From assembly GCF_040546685.1 (NCBI RefSeq), contig NZ_JBEPOH010000001.1, forward strand, positions 744,001 to 808,000: 64,000 nucleotides of DNA, read 5' to 3'. This document shows, in pieces, positions 8,642-18,130 of this stretch. The stretch is from Variovorax sp. OAS795. GTDB lineage: Bacteria; Pseudomonadota; Gammaproteobacteria; Burkholderiales; Burkholderiaceae_C. The notes beneath the pieces are model-generated. The model ran no database searches. It was not told the DNA's origin and saw only the letters and a program-made list of their open reading frames with translations. How positions within the stretch are numbered: the stretch's first letter is position 1; every line of letters starts with the position of its first letter. The translations under genes and the position numbers were made by a program.

Positions 8642-9775
8642 ATGGCCATGGAACCCGCACTCCACCACATCGTCGAACGCATCCGCGCCGCGGCCGCCGA
8701 TGGCTCGCCGCTTCGCATCCGCGGCGGCGGCACCAAGGATTTCTACGGCGAGCCGCCGCAGGGCGAGGCCCTGGGCACCGCCGCGCTCACCGGCATCACG
8801 AGCTACGAGCCGAGCGAACTGGTCGTCACCGTGCGCGCCGGCACGCCGCTCGCCGAGCTCGAAGCCGCGCTCGCCGAGAAGGGGCAGTGCCTGCCTTTCG
8901 AGCCGCCGCGTTTCGGCGCGGCCGGCACGGACACCGTGGGCGGCATGGTCGCCGCGGGCCTCAGCGGTCCCGCGCGCGCCAGCGTTGGCGCGGTGCGCGA
9001 CTATGTGCTGGGCGCCACGCTCGTCAACGGCCGCGGCGAGGTGCTCGGCTTCGGCGGGCAGGTGATGAAGAACGTGGCCGGCTACGACGTTTCGCGGGTG
9101 CTCGTGGGCTCGCTCGGCACGCTGGGCGTGATCGCCGAAGTGAGTCTCAAGGTGCTCCCCGTGGCGCCCGCCGAAACCACGCTGGATTTCGACTGCAGCC
9201 AGGCCGATGCGCTGCGCCTGCTCAACGAGTGGGGCGGCCGGCCGCTGCCGCTGAATGCGAGTTGCTGGTCCGACGCCGGCGGCACCGGCAGCTTGCGGCT
9301 GCGGCTGCGCGGCGCGGTGGCGGCGGTCGAGGCCGCCTGCACGCACCTGGGCGGCGAGCGCGTGGACACCGCAGTGGCCGCTGCCGAGTGGCAATCGCTG
9401 CGCGACCAGCGGCATCCGTGTTTTGTCGTTGACGGCACAGGCGACGCGCTCTGGCGCCTGTCGGTGCCGCAGACAGCGCCCGTGCTCGCAATGGGCGATG
9501 GCGGCGCGCCGTTGATCGAATGGCACGGCGGACAGCGCTGGTTCAAGGCGCGGCCCGCGCAGGCCTCTCGCATCCGCGAAGCGGCGCATGCGGCGGGCGG
9601 GCATGCGACGCTGTTCAGGATGCCTGCTGCCTCTTCTGCCTCTTCTGCCTCTTCTGCCGCTGCCCCGCGATTCGACGGCTTGAGCGCACCATCCGCGCGC
9701 ATCCACCAGGCCCTGATGCGCGAGTTCGATCCCCATGGCATCTTCGACCGCGCGCGGCTTCTCGCGGCTTCCTGA
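8642..9775 (+). CDS. glcE: Glycolate oxidase subunit GlcE
   Basis: The second FAD-binding subunit of glycolate oxidase. The 377 residues contain a single PCMH domain with LRIRGGGTKDFYG, TVGGMVAAGLSGPAR and GFGGQVMKNVAGYDVSRVLVGSLGTLGV, typical of GlcE. Start at ATG 8642, two bases after the glcD stop; ATG 8648 is an alternative. Near the C-terminus the protein has a short Ser/Ala run encoded by a 9-bp tandem repeat (about 9630-9662), a feature that may vary between strains. It ends 29 nt before glcF. Confidence 0.92.
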   Translation: MAMEPALHHIVERIRAAAADGSPLRIRGGGTKDFYGEPPQGEALGTAALTGITSYEPSELVVTVRAGTPLAELEAALAEKGQCLPFEPPRFGAAGTDTVGGMVAAGLSGPARASVGAVRDYVLGATLVNGRGEVLGFGGQVMKNVAGYDVSRVLVGSLGTLGVIAEVSLKVLPVAPAETTLDFDCSQADALRLLNEWGGRPLPLNASCWSDAGGTGSLRLRLRGAVAAVEAACTHLGGERVDTAVAAAEWQSLRDQRHPCFVVDGTGDALWRLSVPQTAPVLAMGDGGAPLIEWHGGQRWFKARPAQASRIREAAHAAGGHATLFRMPAASSASSASSAAAPRFDGLSAPSARIHQALMREFDPHGIFDRARLLAAS

Positions 9776-9804
9776 GCCTGCGTTCCGACACCTCCATTTC
9801 TTCC

Positions 9805-11037
9805 ATGCAAACCGAGCTCGCCCCCGAATTCCGCGACACCGACGACGGCCGCGAGGCCGAAGCCATCCTGCGCAAATGCGTGCACTGCGGCTTCTGCACC
9901 GCGACCTGTCCCACCTACCAGCTGCTCGGCGACGAGCTCGATGGACCTCGTGGCCGCATCTACCTCATCAAGCAGGTGCTCGAAGGCAAGGAACCCACGC
10001 GCAGCACGCAGCTGCACCTGGACCGCTGCCTGACCTGCCGCAACTGCGAAACCACCTGCCCGAGCGGCGTGCAGTACGGCCACCTGGTCGACATCGGCCG
10101 CAGGATCGTCGACGAGAAAGTGCCGCGCCCCGCAATGGAATCGGCCACACGCTGGCTGCTGAAGGAAGCGCTGCCGTCGCCGCTCTTCGCCCCCGCGATG
10201 GCGCTCGGCCAGTCGGTGCGCGGCCTGTTGCCCGAGTCTCTCAAGGCCAAGGTGCCGGCGAAGCAGCAGGCCGGCGCGTGGCCCACCGCCACGCATGCGC
10301 GCAAGGTGCTGATGCTCGCGGGTTGCGTGCAGCCGTCGATGATGCCCAACATCAACAGCGCGACCGCGCGCGTGCTCGACGCGGCCGGCATCCAGGCGGT
10401 GATCGCAAAGGAGGCCGGCTGCTGCGGCGCCGTGAAGTTCCACCTCGACGACCAGGAGGGCGGCAAGGCCCAGATGCGCGCCAACATCGATGCGTGGTGG
10501 CCAGCGGTCGAGCGAAACGACGTCGAAGCCATTGTGATGAACGCCTCGGGCTGCGGCGTCACGGTGCGCGAGTACGGCCACATCCTGCGCAACGACCCGG
10601 CCTATGCCGCCAAGGCGGCGCGCATCAGCGAGATGACGCGCGACCTGAGCGAACTGCTGCCCGACCTGGTCGCCGCGCTGAAGGCGCGCGTGCGGCCGCC
10701 CGAGGGCGTGGTCGCCTACCACCCGCCCTGCACGCTGCAGCACGGCCAGAAACTGCGCGGCGGCGTGGAGACGCACCTGCGCGCCCTCGGCTTCGACGTG
10801 CGCGTGGCCATGGCCGAATCGCACCTGTGCTGCGGCTCGGCCGGTACCTACTCGGTGCTGCAGCCCGAGCTGGCCTACCCGCTGCGCGACCGCAAGCTCG
10901 GCCACCTGCAACAGCTGCAGCCGAGCGTCATCGCCTCGGCCAACATCGGCTGCATCACGCATCTGCAAAGTGGCAGCCCGCAAACGCCGGTGCGCCACTG
11001 GGTCGAACTGCTGGACGCGGCGCTGGCAGCGGCCTGA
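9805..11037 (+). CDS. glcF: Glycolate oxidase iron-sulfur subunit GlcF
   Basis: The iron-sulfur subunit that passes electrons from the FAD subunits to the quinone pool. The 410 residues have two ferredoxin-type [4Fe-4S] motifs, CVHCGFCTATCP and CLTCRNCETTCP, in the first 90 residues. Two CCG-type cysteine motifs follow (EAGCCGAVKFH and LCCGSAGTYS), as in GlcF, LutA and heterodisulfide-reductase-like proteins. The start at ATG 9805 (MQTELAPEFRDT) is the family start. It completes the glcDEF operon; no glcG or malate synthase gene follows. Confidence 0.93.
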   Translation: MQTELAPEFRDTDDGREAEAILRKCVHCGFCTATCPTYQLLGDELDGPRGRIYLIKQVLEGKEPTRSTQLHLDRCLTCRNCETTCPSGVQYGHLVDIGRRIVDEKVPRPAMESATRWLLKEALPSPLFAPAMALGQSVRGLLPESLKAKVPAKQQAGAWPTATHARKVLMLAGCVQPSMMPNINSATARVLDAAGIQAVIAKEAGCCGAVKFHLDDQEGGKAQMRANIDAWWPAVERNDVEAIVMNASGCGVTVREYGHILRNDPAYAAKAARISEMTRDLSELLPDLVAALKARVRPPEGVVAYHPPCTLQHGQKLRGGVETHLRALGFDVRVAMAESHLCCGSAGTYSVLQPELAYPLRDRKLGHLQQLQPSVIASANIGCITHLQSGSPQTPVRHWVELLDAALAAA

Positions 11038-11124
11038 TCGCACACCGAAGAGCGCTCTGGTCCGACTCGCGCGGGCCCCGTTGGCGCGGCATCATGGGGC
11101 ACCGTTTTTCCAGGAGCCTGCCCC

Positions 11125-11556
11125 ATGTCTTGCGTTCAAGCTTTCATCGGTTCGAAGAACTTGCGGCGCGCCCTGCTGGCCTGCGCCTGCGCGGCCGGCG
11201 CCGTTGGCGCACAGGCACAGTCGGCCATGCCGCAGTGGAAGGGCGAGGGCGCGGTGCGCTATGTCTGCGGCGGCATCGGCTCGGACGAATCCAACGCCAT
11301 GCGCGCGGCCATGAAGGAGCATCCGCTGGCGCTGCTGTTCGCGCGCTCCGACGGCGCCTACCTTGCCGATGTCGATGTCGACATCAAGGGTGCCGACGGC
11401 GCGCCTTCGCTGGCCTTGCGCGCCAGCGGTCCGGTCTGCCTGGTCGACATTCCGGACGGCCGCTACACCGTCAGCGCCAGGACGACCGGCGGCGAGGCCA
11501 AGAGCCAGGCCGTGACCGTGGGCGGCGGCGCCAAGACCGCGAGCTTCCGCTTCTGA
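11125..11556 (+). CDS. Small exported protein of unknown function
   Basis: The 143-residue product has a signal peptide (LRRALLACACAAGAVGAQAQS) and a mature part of about 110 residues. The C-terminal half (VCLVDIPDGRYTVSARTTGGEAKSQAVTVGGGAKTASFRF) resembles the beta-sandwich regulatory-like fold seen in carboxypeptidase accessory domains, and two cysteines (YVCGG and PVCLV) could form a disulfide. A CAGGAG ribosome-binding site precedes the ATG. I do not recognise a function. It converges with the glutathione peroxidase gene, leaving only 10 nt between the stop codons. Confidence 0.75.
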   Translation: MSCVQAFIGSKNLRRALLACACAAGAVGAQAQSAMPQWKGEGAVRYVCGGIGSDESNAMRAAMKEHPLALLFARSDGAYLADVDVDIKGADGAPSLALRASGPVCLVDIPDGRYTVSARTTGGEAKSQAVTVGGGAKTASFRF

Positions 11557-11566
11557 GCGGGGCGCT

Positions 11567-12055
11567 TCAGGCGGCCGCCAGCGCGGCCTCGATGTCGCGC
11601 GTGATCGATGCGGGCGTGTCGAGCGGCGCATAGCGCTTCTGCACGCGGCCGTCGCGCCCGACCAGGAACTTGGTGAAGTTCCACTTGATGGCCGTGCTGC
11701 CCAGCAGGCCCGGCTTCTCCTTGGTGAGCCACTGGTACAGCGGCGCGGCATTGCCGCCGTTGACGTCGATCTTCTCCATCATCGGAAAGCTCACGCCGTA
11801 GTTGGTGGTGCAGAACGCGCCGATCTCGTCGTTGGTGCCGGGGTCTTGCGCGCCGAACTGGTTCGACGGAAAGCCCAGCACCACCAGCCCCTGTTCGCCG
11901 TATTTCTTGTGCAGCGCCTCGAGCCCGGCGAACTGCGGCGTGAAGCCGCACTGGCTGGCCGTGTTGACGATCAGCAGCACCTTGCCCTTGTAGGCCGAGA
12001 GCTTCACGCGCTTGCCGTCGATCTGGTTGGCTTCGAAGTCGTAGATGCTGGCCAT
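11567..12055 (-). CDS. Glutathione peroxidase
   Basis: A thiol peroxidase reducing hydrogen peroxide or lipid hydroperoxides in the cytoplasm or periplasm. All 162 residues are present. The peroxidatic Cys36 lies in NTASQCGFTPQ, and the other catalytic elements, GFPSNQFGAQDPG (Gln) and WNFTKFLV (Trp and Asn), are intact. There is no signal peptide. Bacterial members of this size usually use thioredoxin rather than glutathione, so the electron donor is uncertain. It ends the run that starts with the EamA exporter, 12 nt upstream. Confidence 0.93.
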   Translation of the reverse strand: MASIYDFEANQIDGKRVKLSAYKGKVLLIVNTASQCGFTPQFAGLEALHKKYGEQGLVVLGFPSNQFGAQDPGTNDEIGAFCTTNYGVSFPMMEKIDVNGGNAAPLYQWLTKEKPGLLGSTAIKWNFTKFLVGRDGRVQKRYAPLDTPASITRDIEAALAAA

Positions 12056-12067
12056 GGTGCGGGTACC

Positions 12068-12958
12068 TCAGGTGGGAGACGAAAGGCGATCATCGCCCGC
12101 GGCCGGCGTTCGCGCAAATGCCGACCACACGGCCGCCAGCACGATCAGCGCCCCACCGGCCAGGATGCGCGGACTCATGTCGGCCGCGCCCAGCGCCACC
12201 GACGACACACTGGCGAACAGCACCTCCGACAGCATGATCACCGCCGTCGCGCTGGCCGCGAGCCGCGCCGCGCCGTACTGCAGGCAGACGTTGGCCACCA
12301 CGAAGCCGGCGCCCAGCAAGGCGGCCCATCCGATCCAGCCCGGCGTGGCCGCGAGCGGCGAGGCGAAAGCGCCCAGCAGGGTGCCGCTCGCCGCGGCGAT
12401 GCCCGCCACCAGCGCGCAGCCGCAGAACATGGCCAGCGCGCGCGATTCGCCCGGCGCGCGCTGCAGGTGGCGCAGCAGGATGTTGGTGACGGCAAAGCTG
12501 AATCCCGCCGCCACGCCGAGCCAGTCGGGCAGGCTCGAAGGCACCGGCCAGTCGACGCCCGGTGCCTTGAGCACCACCACCACGCCGGTGAGCGCCAGCG
12601 CCACGCGTGCGAGCGCGCCGGCCGTGGGCCGCTCGCCCAGCACCGCCCAGCCCAGCAGCACGCTCCACAGCGGCATCAGGTAGAACAGCAGCACCACGCG
12701 CACCACGTCGCCCTGTGTCACGGCCCAGTTGAACCCCAGGTTGGTGAAGCCCGCCGCGAGCCCGAGCGCCACCAGCATCGGGAACGCCGCGAAGCCGCGC
12801 CAGGCATGCCGGCGAAAGAAGCCCATCGCGAGCGAGATGGCCACGTAGATCAAGCAGGTGGTCCACACCGGATGCAGCCCGTGCCCTTCGATGTGGCGGA
12901 ACGGAAACCAGGAGACGCCCCAGACAAAGGCGTTGAAGATCAGTGCGAGCGCAGGCAT
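12068..12958 (-). CDS. EamA/DMT-family transporter
   Basis: An inner-membrane drug/metabolite transporter-superfamily exporter. The 296 residues form about ten hydrophobic helices in two EamA repeats, beginning MPALALIFNAFVWGVSWFPFRHI; the second repeat starts near SFAVTNILLRHLQ. The ATG at 12958 was chosen over the longer frame because the upstream residues are polar and fall within an extragenic repeat. The substrate cannot be inferred. It lies just upstream of the glutathione peroxidase gene with a 12-nt gap. Confidence 0.88.
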   Translation of the reverse strand: MPALALIFNAFVWGVSWFPFRHIEGHGLHPVWTTCLIYVAISLAMGFFRRHAWRGFAAFPMLVALGLAAGFTNLGFNWAVTQGDVVRVVLLFYLMPLWSVLLGWAVLGERPTAGALARVALALTGVVVVLKAPGVDWPVPSSLPDWLGVAAGFSFAVTNILLRHLQRAPGESRALAMFCGCALVAGIAAASGTLLGAFASPLAATPGWIGWAALLGAGFVVANVCLQYGAARLAASATAVIMLSEVLFASVSSVALGAADMSPRILAGGALIVLAAVWSAFARTPAAGDDRLSSPT

Positions 12959-12972
12959 GGGGTCGAATTCCC

Positions 12973-13022
12973 GGTGTCGCCCCCGGTGAGGGGGAGGGCG
13001 AAGCGACACGAGGTGTGCGCAG
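12973..13022 (-). repeat. Dispersed extragenic repeat, copy C (partial, inverted)
   Basis: Read on the minus strand this gives the same core as 4753-4846 and 58734-58826: a GTGTCGCTTCGCC block followed by a C-run/G-run hairpin and GGGGGCGACACC. It separates the EamA gene start from the lplT stop and includes the hairpin half only. Confidence 0.7.
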
Positions 13023-13033
13023 CCTCGGGCAGG

Positions 13034-14338
13034 TCAATGATGTTTGTCGCTGCGGGCGATGGCGAGCAGGTGCTCGACTTCTTCGGGGTACTTGCGCAGG
13101 TTGTGATGATGCCAGCGCTGGATGAGCCACATGCAGCCCGCCACCACGCCGCCGAAGGCGCCGATGGCCGCGAAGGCCGAGAGGCCGAGGCCGGTGCAGG
13201 CGCTGTAGAAGCCGCCGAGCAGCAGGATGCAGGCCTGCTCGTTGAAATTCTGCACGGCGATCGAGCGGCCCGCGCCCATCAGGTTGTGGCCGCGGTGCTG
13301 CAGCAGTGCGTTCATCGGCACCACCAGGAAGCCGCCCAGTCCGCCCAGCAGGATCAGGAAGGGCACGGCGATCCAGACGTTGGTGATCAGGTTCATGCTG
13401 ATCACCAGCAGGCCCATGCCGACGCCCATGGGGATCACGCGCGTGGCCATGTCCAGCCGCATGCGCATCGACGCGACGATGGCGCCCACCGCCATGCCGA
13501 TGGTGACAACCCCGGTGAGCGCCGTCGCCTGCGTGGTGTTGTAGTTGAGCGCGAGCGCGGCCCAGGCCAGCACGATGTACTTGAGGTTGGCGCCGGCGCC
13601 CCAGAAGAGCGTGGTGGTGGCGAGCGAGATCTGCCCCAGCTTGTCGCGCCACAGGCGCGCGTTGCAGTGCCAGAAGTCGGGCAGCAGCAGAAACATGTTG
13701 CGTGCCAGGCCATGCGCCGGATTGGCGCGCAGCGGCCGCATCTCGACCCCGGTGTGCGGGATGCGGGTGTTGAACCAGGCTGCCAGCGCATAGACGAAGA
13801 TCAGCACCGAGATGGCCGCCTCGGCCGGCGAATCGATGCCGGTGTTGATCATCGGGAGGTCGATGGCCAGCAGGTGACTGGATATCGCATGGCCCACCAG
13901 CGAACCGCCCAGCACGATGCCCAGGAGGATCGATGCGATGGTGAGTCCTTCGATCCAGCCGTTGGCCTTGACCAGCTGCGAAGCGGGCAGCAGTTCGGTC
14001 AGGATGCCGTACTTGGCCGGTGAATAGGCCGCAGCACCAAGCCCGACGATCGAATACGACAACAGCGGATGCGAGCCGAACAGCATCATCAGGCAGCCGA
14101 TCACCTTGATCGCATTGCTGATGAACATCACCCGTCCCTTGGGCAGCGCGTCGGCGAACGCGCCGACCAGCGGAGCCAGCACCACGTAGAACACCGCGAA
14201 GATCGGCACCAGCGCAGCGCGCTGCCACTCGGCCGCCCCTGAGCTTCGCATGAGCTCGACAGCCACGACGAAGATCGCGTTGTCGGCCAGCGACGAAAAG
14301 AACTGGGCCGACATGATCGTGTAGAAACCGCGCTTCAT
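13034..14338 (-). CDS. lplT: Lysophospholipid transporter LplT
   Basis: A major-facilitator inner-membrane flippase that returns lysophospholipids to the cytoplasmic face for re-acylation. The 434-residue protein begins MKRGFYTIMSAQFFSSLADNAIFVVAVEL, the typical LplT start, and has about twelve helices with conserved LGAAAYSPAKYGILTELLP. The start at 14338 removes 18 non-homologous upstream residues. No acyltransferase (aas) is next to it in this window. It is divergent from alr, as commonly seen in betaproteobacteria. Confidence 0.92.
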   Translation of the reverse strand: MKRGFYTIMSAQFFSSLADNAIFVVAVELMRSSGAAEWQRAALVPIFAVFYVVLAPLVGAFADALPKGRVMFISNAIKVIGCLMMLFGSHPLLSYSIVGLGAAAYSPAKYGILTELLPASQLVKANGWIEGLTIASILLGIVLGGSLVGHAISSHLLAIDLPMINTGIDSPAEAAISVLIFVYALAAWFNTRIPHTGVEMRPLRANPAHGLARNMFLLLPDFWHCNARLWRDKLGQISLATTTLFWGAGANLKYIVLAWAALALNYNTTQATALTGVVTIGMAVGAIVASMRMRLDMATRVIPMGVGMGLLVISMNLITNVWIAVPFLILLGGLGGFLVVPMNALLQHRGHNLMGAGRSIAVQNFNEQACILLLGGFYSACTGLGLSAFAAIGAFGGVVAGCMWLIQRWHHHNLRKYPEEVEHLLAIARSDKHH

Positions 14339-14508
14339 CGATGGGCTGGCTGGCCAGGAAGGTTGCTGGCAGTAGTGAGAAAGTGTCGCCACTTTTGGCG
14401 AATGGGCGGTTATAGCATGGGGGTACGAAGGAGAAATCAGCGTTCACACCCTGGACGGCCCTGCTTTCGAAGGTGCTAAAACCCTGTCTTCAACATCCGA
14501 CATTTGCC

Positions 14509-15609
14509 ATGCCGCGTCCCATTCTCGCCACTGTGCACACCGCCGCGCTCCGCCACAACCTCGACCGGGCCCGGCGCGCCGCGGTCGATGCCCGCGTCTG
14601 GGCCGTGGTCAAGGCCAATGCCTATGGGCATGGCATCGAGCGCGTGTTCGAAGGCCTGCGCGGCGCCGACGGCTTTGCGCTGCTCGACCTGGCCGAAGCC
14701 GAACGCGTGCGCGCGCTGGGCTGGCGCGGGCCGGTGCTGCTGCTCGAAGGCGTGTTCGACGCGCGCGACCTGGAGCTGTGCTCGCGGCTGGACCTGTGGC
14801 ATACCGTGCACTGCGACGAGCAGATCGACATGCTCGCGGCCCACAAGACCCTCAAGCCGCAGCGCGTGTTCCTCAAGATGAATTCCGGCATGAACCGCCT
14901 GGGCTTCGCGCCCGAGCGCTTCGGCTCCGCCTGGACGCGCCTCAATGCGCTGCCGCAGGTGGACGAGATTTCGCTCATGACGCATTTCAGCGACGCCGAC
15001 GGCCCGCGCGGCATCGCACACCAGATGGCGGTGTTCGAGCGCGTCACGCACGACCTGCCGGGCGAACGGTCGGTGGCCAACAGCGCCGCCACCCTGCGCC
15101 ACGCCGCGCAGGCCCGCGGCGACTGGGTGCGGCCCGGCATCCTGCTGTACGGCAGCGCGCCCGACTTTCCGCAGCACGATGCCGCGCATTGGCAGCTGCA
15201 GCCCACCATGACGCTGTCGACGAAATTGATCGGCGTGCAGACGCTCCAGGCGGGCGACACCATCGGCTACGGTTCCAACTTCACGGCCGACGGGCCGCTC
15301 ACCATCGGCGTGGCCGCGGTCGGCTATGCCGACGGCTATCCACGCCATTGCAACACCGGCACGCCGGTGCTGGTGAACGGCGTGCGCACCCGCATGGTGG
15401 GCCGCGTGAGCATGGACATGATCACCGTCGACCTCACGCCCGTGCCTGACGCGAAGTTCGGCGCCGAGGTCACGCTGTGGGGCCGCTCGGCCGCGACCGG
15501 CGCTGTGCTGCCCATCGACGAGGTCGCACAGGCGGCCGGCACCGTCGGCTACGAACTGATGTGCGCCGTGGCGCCTCGCGTTCCCTTCGCTCCGGCCGAC
15601 GGCGAATGA
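14509..15609 (+). CDS. alr: Alanine racemase
   Basis: A PLP enzyme interconverting L- and D-alanine for peptidoglycan. The 366 residues have the PLP lysine Lys35 in [10 protein letters not shown], the family's [11 protein letters not shown] motif, and the catalytic tyrosine in DTIGYGSNF, with [10 protein letters not shown] beyond it. ATG 14509 starts [18 protein letters not shown], the family start. Its stop overlaps the next start (ATGA). It is divergent from lplT; in relatives radA usually follows, but here radA is about 13 kb away. Confidence 0.95.
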   Translation: MPRPILATVHTAALRHNLDRARRAAVDARVWAVVKANAYGHGIERVFEGLRGADGFALLDLAEAERVRALGWRGPVLLLEGVFDARDLELCSRLDLWHTVHCDEQIDMLAAHKTLKPQRVFLKMNSGMNRLGFAPERFGSAWTRLNALPQVDEISLMTHFSDADGPRGIAHQMAVFERVTHDLPGERSVANSAATLRHAAQARGDWVRPGILLYGSAPDFPQHDAAHWQLQPTMTLSTKLIGVQTLQAGDTIGYGSNFTADGPLTIGVAAVGYADGYPRHCNTGTPVLVNGVRTRMVGRVSMDMITVDLTPVPDAKFGAEVTLWGRSAATGAVLPIDEVAQAAGTVGYELMCAVAPRVPFAPADGE

Positions 15610-16328
15610 AGGTGCTCTCCAACTGGCGCTCGGTGCGCCTGTGGGAGACGCAGCTCGAGCGCGACCTGCACCGCAACTACAGCCTGCGCACGCACGGCAT
15701 CCTGATCGGCAGCTTCACGCTGCTCCTGATGTGGGGCGTTTCGGCGCTGCAGATGCACGTGCTCGACGTGCAGTCGCTCGCAGTGCGGTACCTGCTCACG
15801 CTGGGCGTGGGTTATCTCGGCTACCTGCTGGTGCTGCGCTGGTGGGCGAGCCGCCTGGTCGAGAACCGCACCGACATCGGCCTGGACGGCGGCGACGTCG
15901 CCGATGCGGCCAGCTTTGCGTTCGATGCGGCTGGCAGCGCCGAGGGCGGCGCGCTGTCCGACGTGGCCAGCGGCGCGTTCGAGGTGGCGGGCGCCTCGGA
16001 CGAAGGCGCCCTCATCGTGGTCCCGGTGGTCGCCGTCTTTCTCATCTGCACCGCCATCGTGCTCGGCGCCGGCTCCCTGGTGCTGCTGTATTTCAGCTGG
16101 GACGCGCTGCTGGCCGTGGCCGTCGAGGTGGCGTTCTCGTACGTGTCGGCGCGCGCCGCGGTGCGCGTGGCGCGCGAGGGCTGGCTCATGGCGGCCGTGC
16201 GCCTGACGTGGAAGCCGCTGCTCGGCGCCGTGCTGTGCGCCGTGCTCCTCGGGGCAGCGCTCGACCGCTTCATGCCCGAGGTCAATTCACTGCCGGAAGC
16301 CGTGCGGGTCTTGCTGAAGAAGAACTGA
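15606..16328 (+). CDS. Integral membrane protein of unknown function
   Basis: The 240-residue protein has about four to six hydrophobic helices: [53 protein letters not shown] and a C-terminal pair. A Gly/Ala/Asp-rich loop of about 50 residues lies between helices 2 and 3. The ATG overlaps the alr stop by 4 nt, so translation is probably coupled and the start is firm. I do not recognise a defined family. It converges with the ketopantoate reductase-like gene, 10 nt apart. Confidence 0.8.
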   Translation: MKVLSNWRSVRLWETQLERDLHRNYSLRTHGILIGSFTLLLMWGVSALQMHVLDVQSLAVRYLLTLGVGYLGYLLVLRWWASRLVENRTDIGLDGGDVADAASFAFDAAGSAEGGALSDVASGAFEVAGASDEGALIVVPVVAVFLICTAIVLGAGSLVLLYFSWDALLAVAVEVAFSYVSARAAVRVAREGWLMAAVRLTWKPLLGAVLCAVLLGAALDRFMPEVNSLPEAVRVLLKKN

Positions 16329-16338
16329 AGACGCGCGC

Positions 16339-17316
16339 TCAGTACAGCCCGAGGTGCCGCAGCTTCAGGCGCGCGAGGCCCAGCAGCGCATCGGTGAACG
16401 GCGTGGCGACCCCGGTCAGCTCGCCCAACTCGCGCACCACGGTGACCAGCGCATCGAGCTCCACCGACCGCCCGGCTTCCACGTCCTGCAGCATCGAGGT
16501 CTTGAACGCGCCGAGCTTCATCGTCACGGCATGGCGGTCTTCGGGGCTCTGCGTGATCTCGATGCCGATGCGGCGTCCGATCTCTTTCGCCTCCAGCATC
16601 ACGGCCGAGATGAAGCCGCGCACGTGGTCGTCGCCCATGATCAGGTCGGTGGTGACGCCGGTCATCGCGCTGATCGGGTTCACGGTCATGTTGCCCCAGA
16701 GCTTGAACCACACGTCCTTCTGGATCTGCGGCGACAGCGTGGCGTCGAAGCCGCCGCGCTGGAGCAGCTCGACGAGCCTTTGCACGCGCGGCGTGGCTTC
16801 GCCCGAGGGCTCGCCCACGATCAGCCCGTTGCCGAAGTGATGCCGCACCACGCCCGGCGCGTCGAGCGAGCAGCTCGCATGCACCACGCAGCCGATCACG
16901 TTGCGCGCCGGAATGGCCCTGGCGATCGCGCCGTCGGGATCGACGGCCGCGAGCCGGCGGCCGGTGATGGCGCCGCCGAAGCCGCCTTCGAGAAACCACC
17001 ACGGCACGCCGTTCATCGCGACCAGCACCACGGTGTCGGGCCCGACCAGCGGCCCGATGCGCTCGGCCACGCCGGCCAGCGCGGGCGCCTTCACCGCGAT
17101 GACCACCAGGTCTTGCACACCCAGCGATGCGGGATCGGCCACCGCGTGGACCGGCACCCGCGTGCGCACCTCGCCGCGCATCAACGAGAGCCCGTCCTGC
17201 TGCAGGGCCTCGAGCGTGGCGCCGCGCGCCACCACGTTGAGGCGCTCGCCCGCTTGCGCGAGGCCGGCGCCGATCCATCCGCCGATGGCGCCGGCGCCGT
17301 AGATGCAGATCTTCAT
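16339..17316 (-). CDS. Ketopantoate reductase-family 2-dehydropantoate 2-reductase
   Basis: An NADPH-dependent reductase of the ApbA/PanE family. The 325-residue product has the Rossmann motif GAGAIGG at 7-13, a lysine-containing VIAVKAPAL segment, and the C-terminal helix with KLWGNMTVNPISAMTG, which carries the catalytic lysine. The ATG at 17316 was chosen because MKICIYGAGAIGG is the family start. It follows the class II aldolase gene by 1 nt as the last gene of the long minus-strand catabolic run. In that place it may reduce a catabolic 2-oxo acid rather than make pantoate; this is inference. Confidence 0.85.
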   Translation of the reverse strand: MKICIYGAGAIGGWIGAGLAQAGERLNVVARGATLEALQQDGLSLMRGEVRTRVPVHAVADPASLGVQDLVVIAVKAPALAGVAERIGPLVGPDTVVLVAMNGVPWWFLEGGFGGAITGRRLAAVDPDGAIARAIPARNVIGCVVHASCSLDAPGVVRHHFGNGLIVGEPSGEATPRVQRLVELLQRGGFDATLSPQIQKDVWFKLWGNMTVNPISAMTGVTTDLIMGDDHVRGFISAVMLEAKEIGRRIGIEITQSPEDRHAVTMKLGAFKTSMLQDVEAGRSVELDALVTVVRELGELTGVATPFTDALLGLARLKLRHLGLY

Positions 17317-17317
17317 G

Positions 17318-18112
17318 TCAGTTCTTGTAGCTGGGGTCGATGCGGTCCACCTGGCGCACCAGGGCATCGAACACATCCTGGCCCGCGCCGTGCTCGGGGC
17401 TGAACTGCAGCGCATCGCGCGTGCAGCGCCGGGCGATTTCCTCGCTCACGGGGATGGCCGCGCCCATCGAGAAGGTCGCCATCTGGATCTCGCAGGCGCG
17501 CTGCAGCGTCCAGAGGATCGCGAAGGTCTGGGGCAGGGTCTGGCCCCAGGCCAGCAGGCCATGGTTGCGCAGGATCACCGCCTTGCGGTCGCCGATGCTC
17601 CTGAGCAGCCGCGGACCTTCGTCGGCATGGATGGTGATGCCCTCGAAGTCGTGGTAGGCCACCATGCCGTGCAGTTGCGCGGTGTAGAAATTGGTCTGCT
17701 GCAGTCCGCCCTGCAGGCAGGCCACGGCCACGCCGGCCGTGGTGTGCGTGTGCATCACGCAGTGCGCGCCCGGCAGGCCGTCGTGGATGGCCGCATGCAC
17801 GGTGAACCCGGCCGGGTTCACCGGCCAGGTCGATCCGTCGAGCACCTTGCCCTCCAGGTCGATCTTCACCAGGTTGCTGGCCGTGACCTCGCTGTAGTGC
17901 AACCCGAAAGGGTTGATGAGGAACTGCTTCGCGCCACCCGTCACGCTGTCCGGCAGCCGCACCGTGATGTGGTTGTAGATCATCTCGGTCCATCCCAGCA
18001 TCGCGAAGACGCGGTAGCAGGCCGCCAGCTGTTCGCGCGCGGCGCGCTCGTCGGGATGGATCGAGGGATGGACCAGCGCGGATGGCGCGGCCGGCGTGGC
18101 GAGTGTGTTCAT
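17318..18112 (-). CDS. Class II aldolase/adducin family protein
   Basis: A zinc-dependent aldolase or decarboxylase of the fuculose-phosphate aldolase fold, cytoplasmic, 264 residues. The metal-binding histidine pair is visible in VMHTHTTAGVAV, and the catalytic acid in HYSEVTASNLV. An AILRNHGLLAWG motif with a third histidine follows, as in the family. It sits between a Bug receptor gene and a ketopantoate-reductase-like gene, 1 nt from the latter. Which acid or sugar phosphate it handles is unknown; the neighbours suggest a sugar-acid-like route. Confidence 0.85.
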   Translation of the reverse strand: MNTLATPAAPSALVHPSIHPDERAAREQLAACYRVFAMLGWTEMIYNHITVRLPDSVTGGAKQFLINPFGLHYSEVTASNLVKIDLEGKVLDGSTWPVNPAGFTVHAAIHDGLPGAHCVMHTHTTAGVAVACLQGGLQQTNFYTAQLHGMVAYHDFEGITIHADEGPRLLRSIGDRKAVILRNHGLLAWGQTLPQTFAILWTLQRACEIQMATFSMGAAIPVSEEIARRCTRDALQFSPEHGAGQDVFDALVRQVDRIDPSYKN

Positions 18113-18130
18113 TGCAGTTCCTTCATTTGG

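Noticed and set aside
11846..14023. 725-codon plus-strand open frame across gpx, EamA and lplT
   Set aside because: Antisense shadow of three recognisable minus-strand genes, low-complexity Arg/His/Ala composition.
12090..14447. 785-codon minus-strand frame over EamA and lplT
   Set aside because: Out-of-frame reading of two well-supported genes on the same strand; no start signal.
16339..17316. Pantothenate biosynthesis reductase (panE)
   Set aside because: The family is right, but position at the end of a catabolic run makes the biosynthetic role unproven, so no gene symbol was given.
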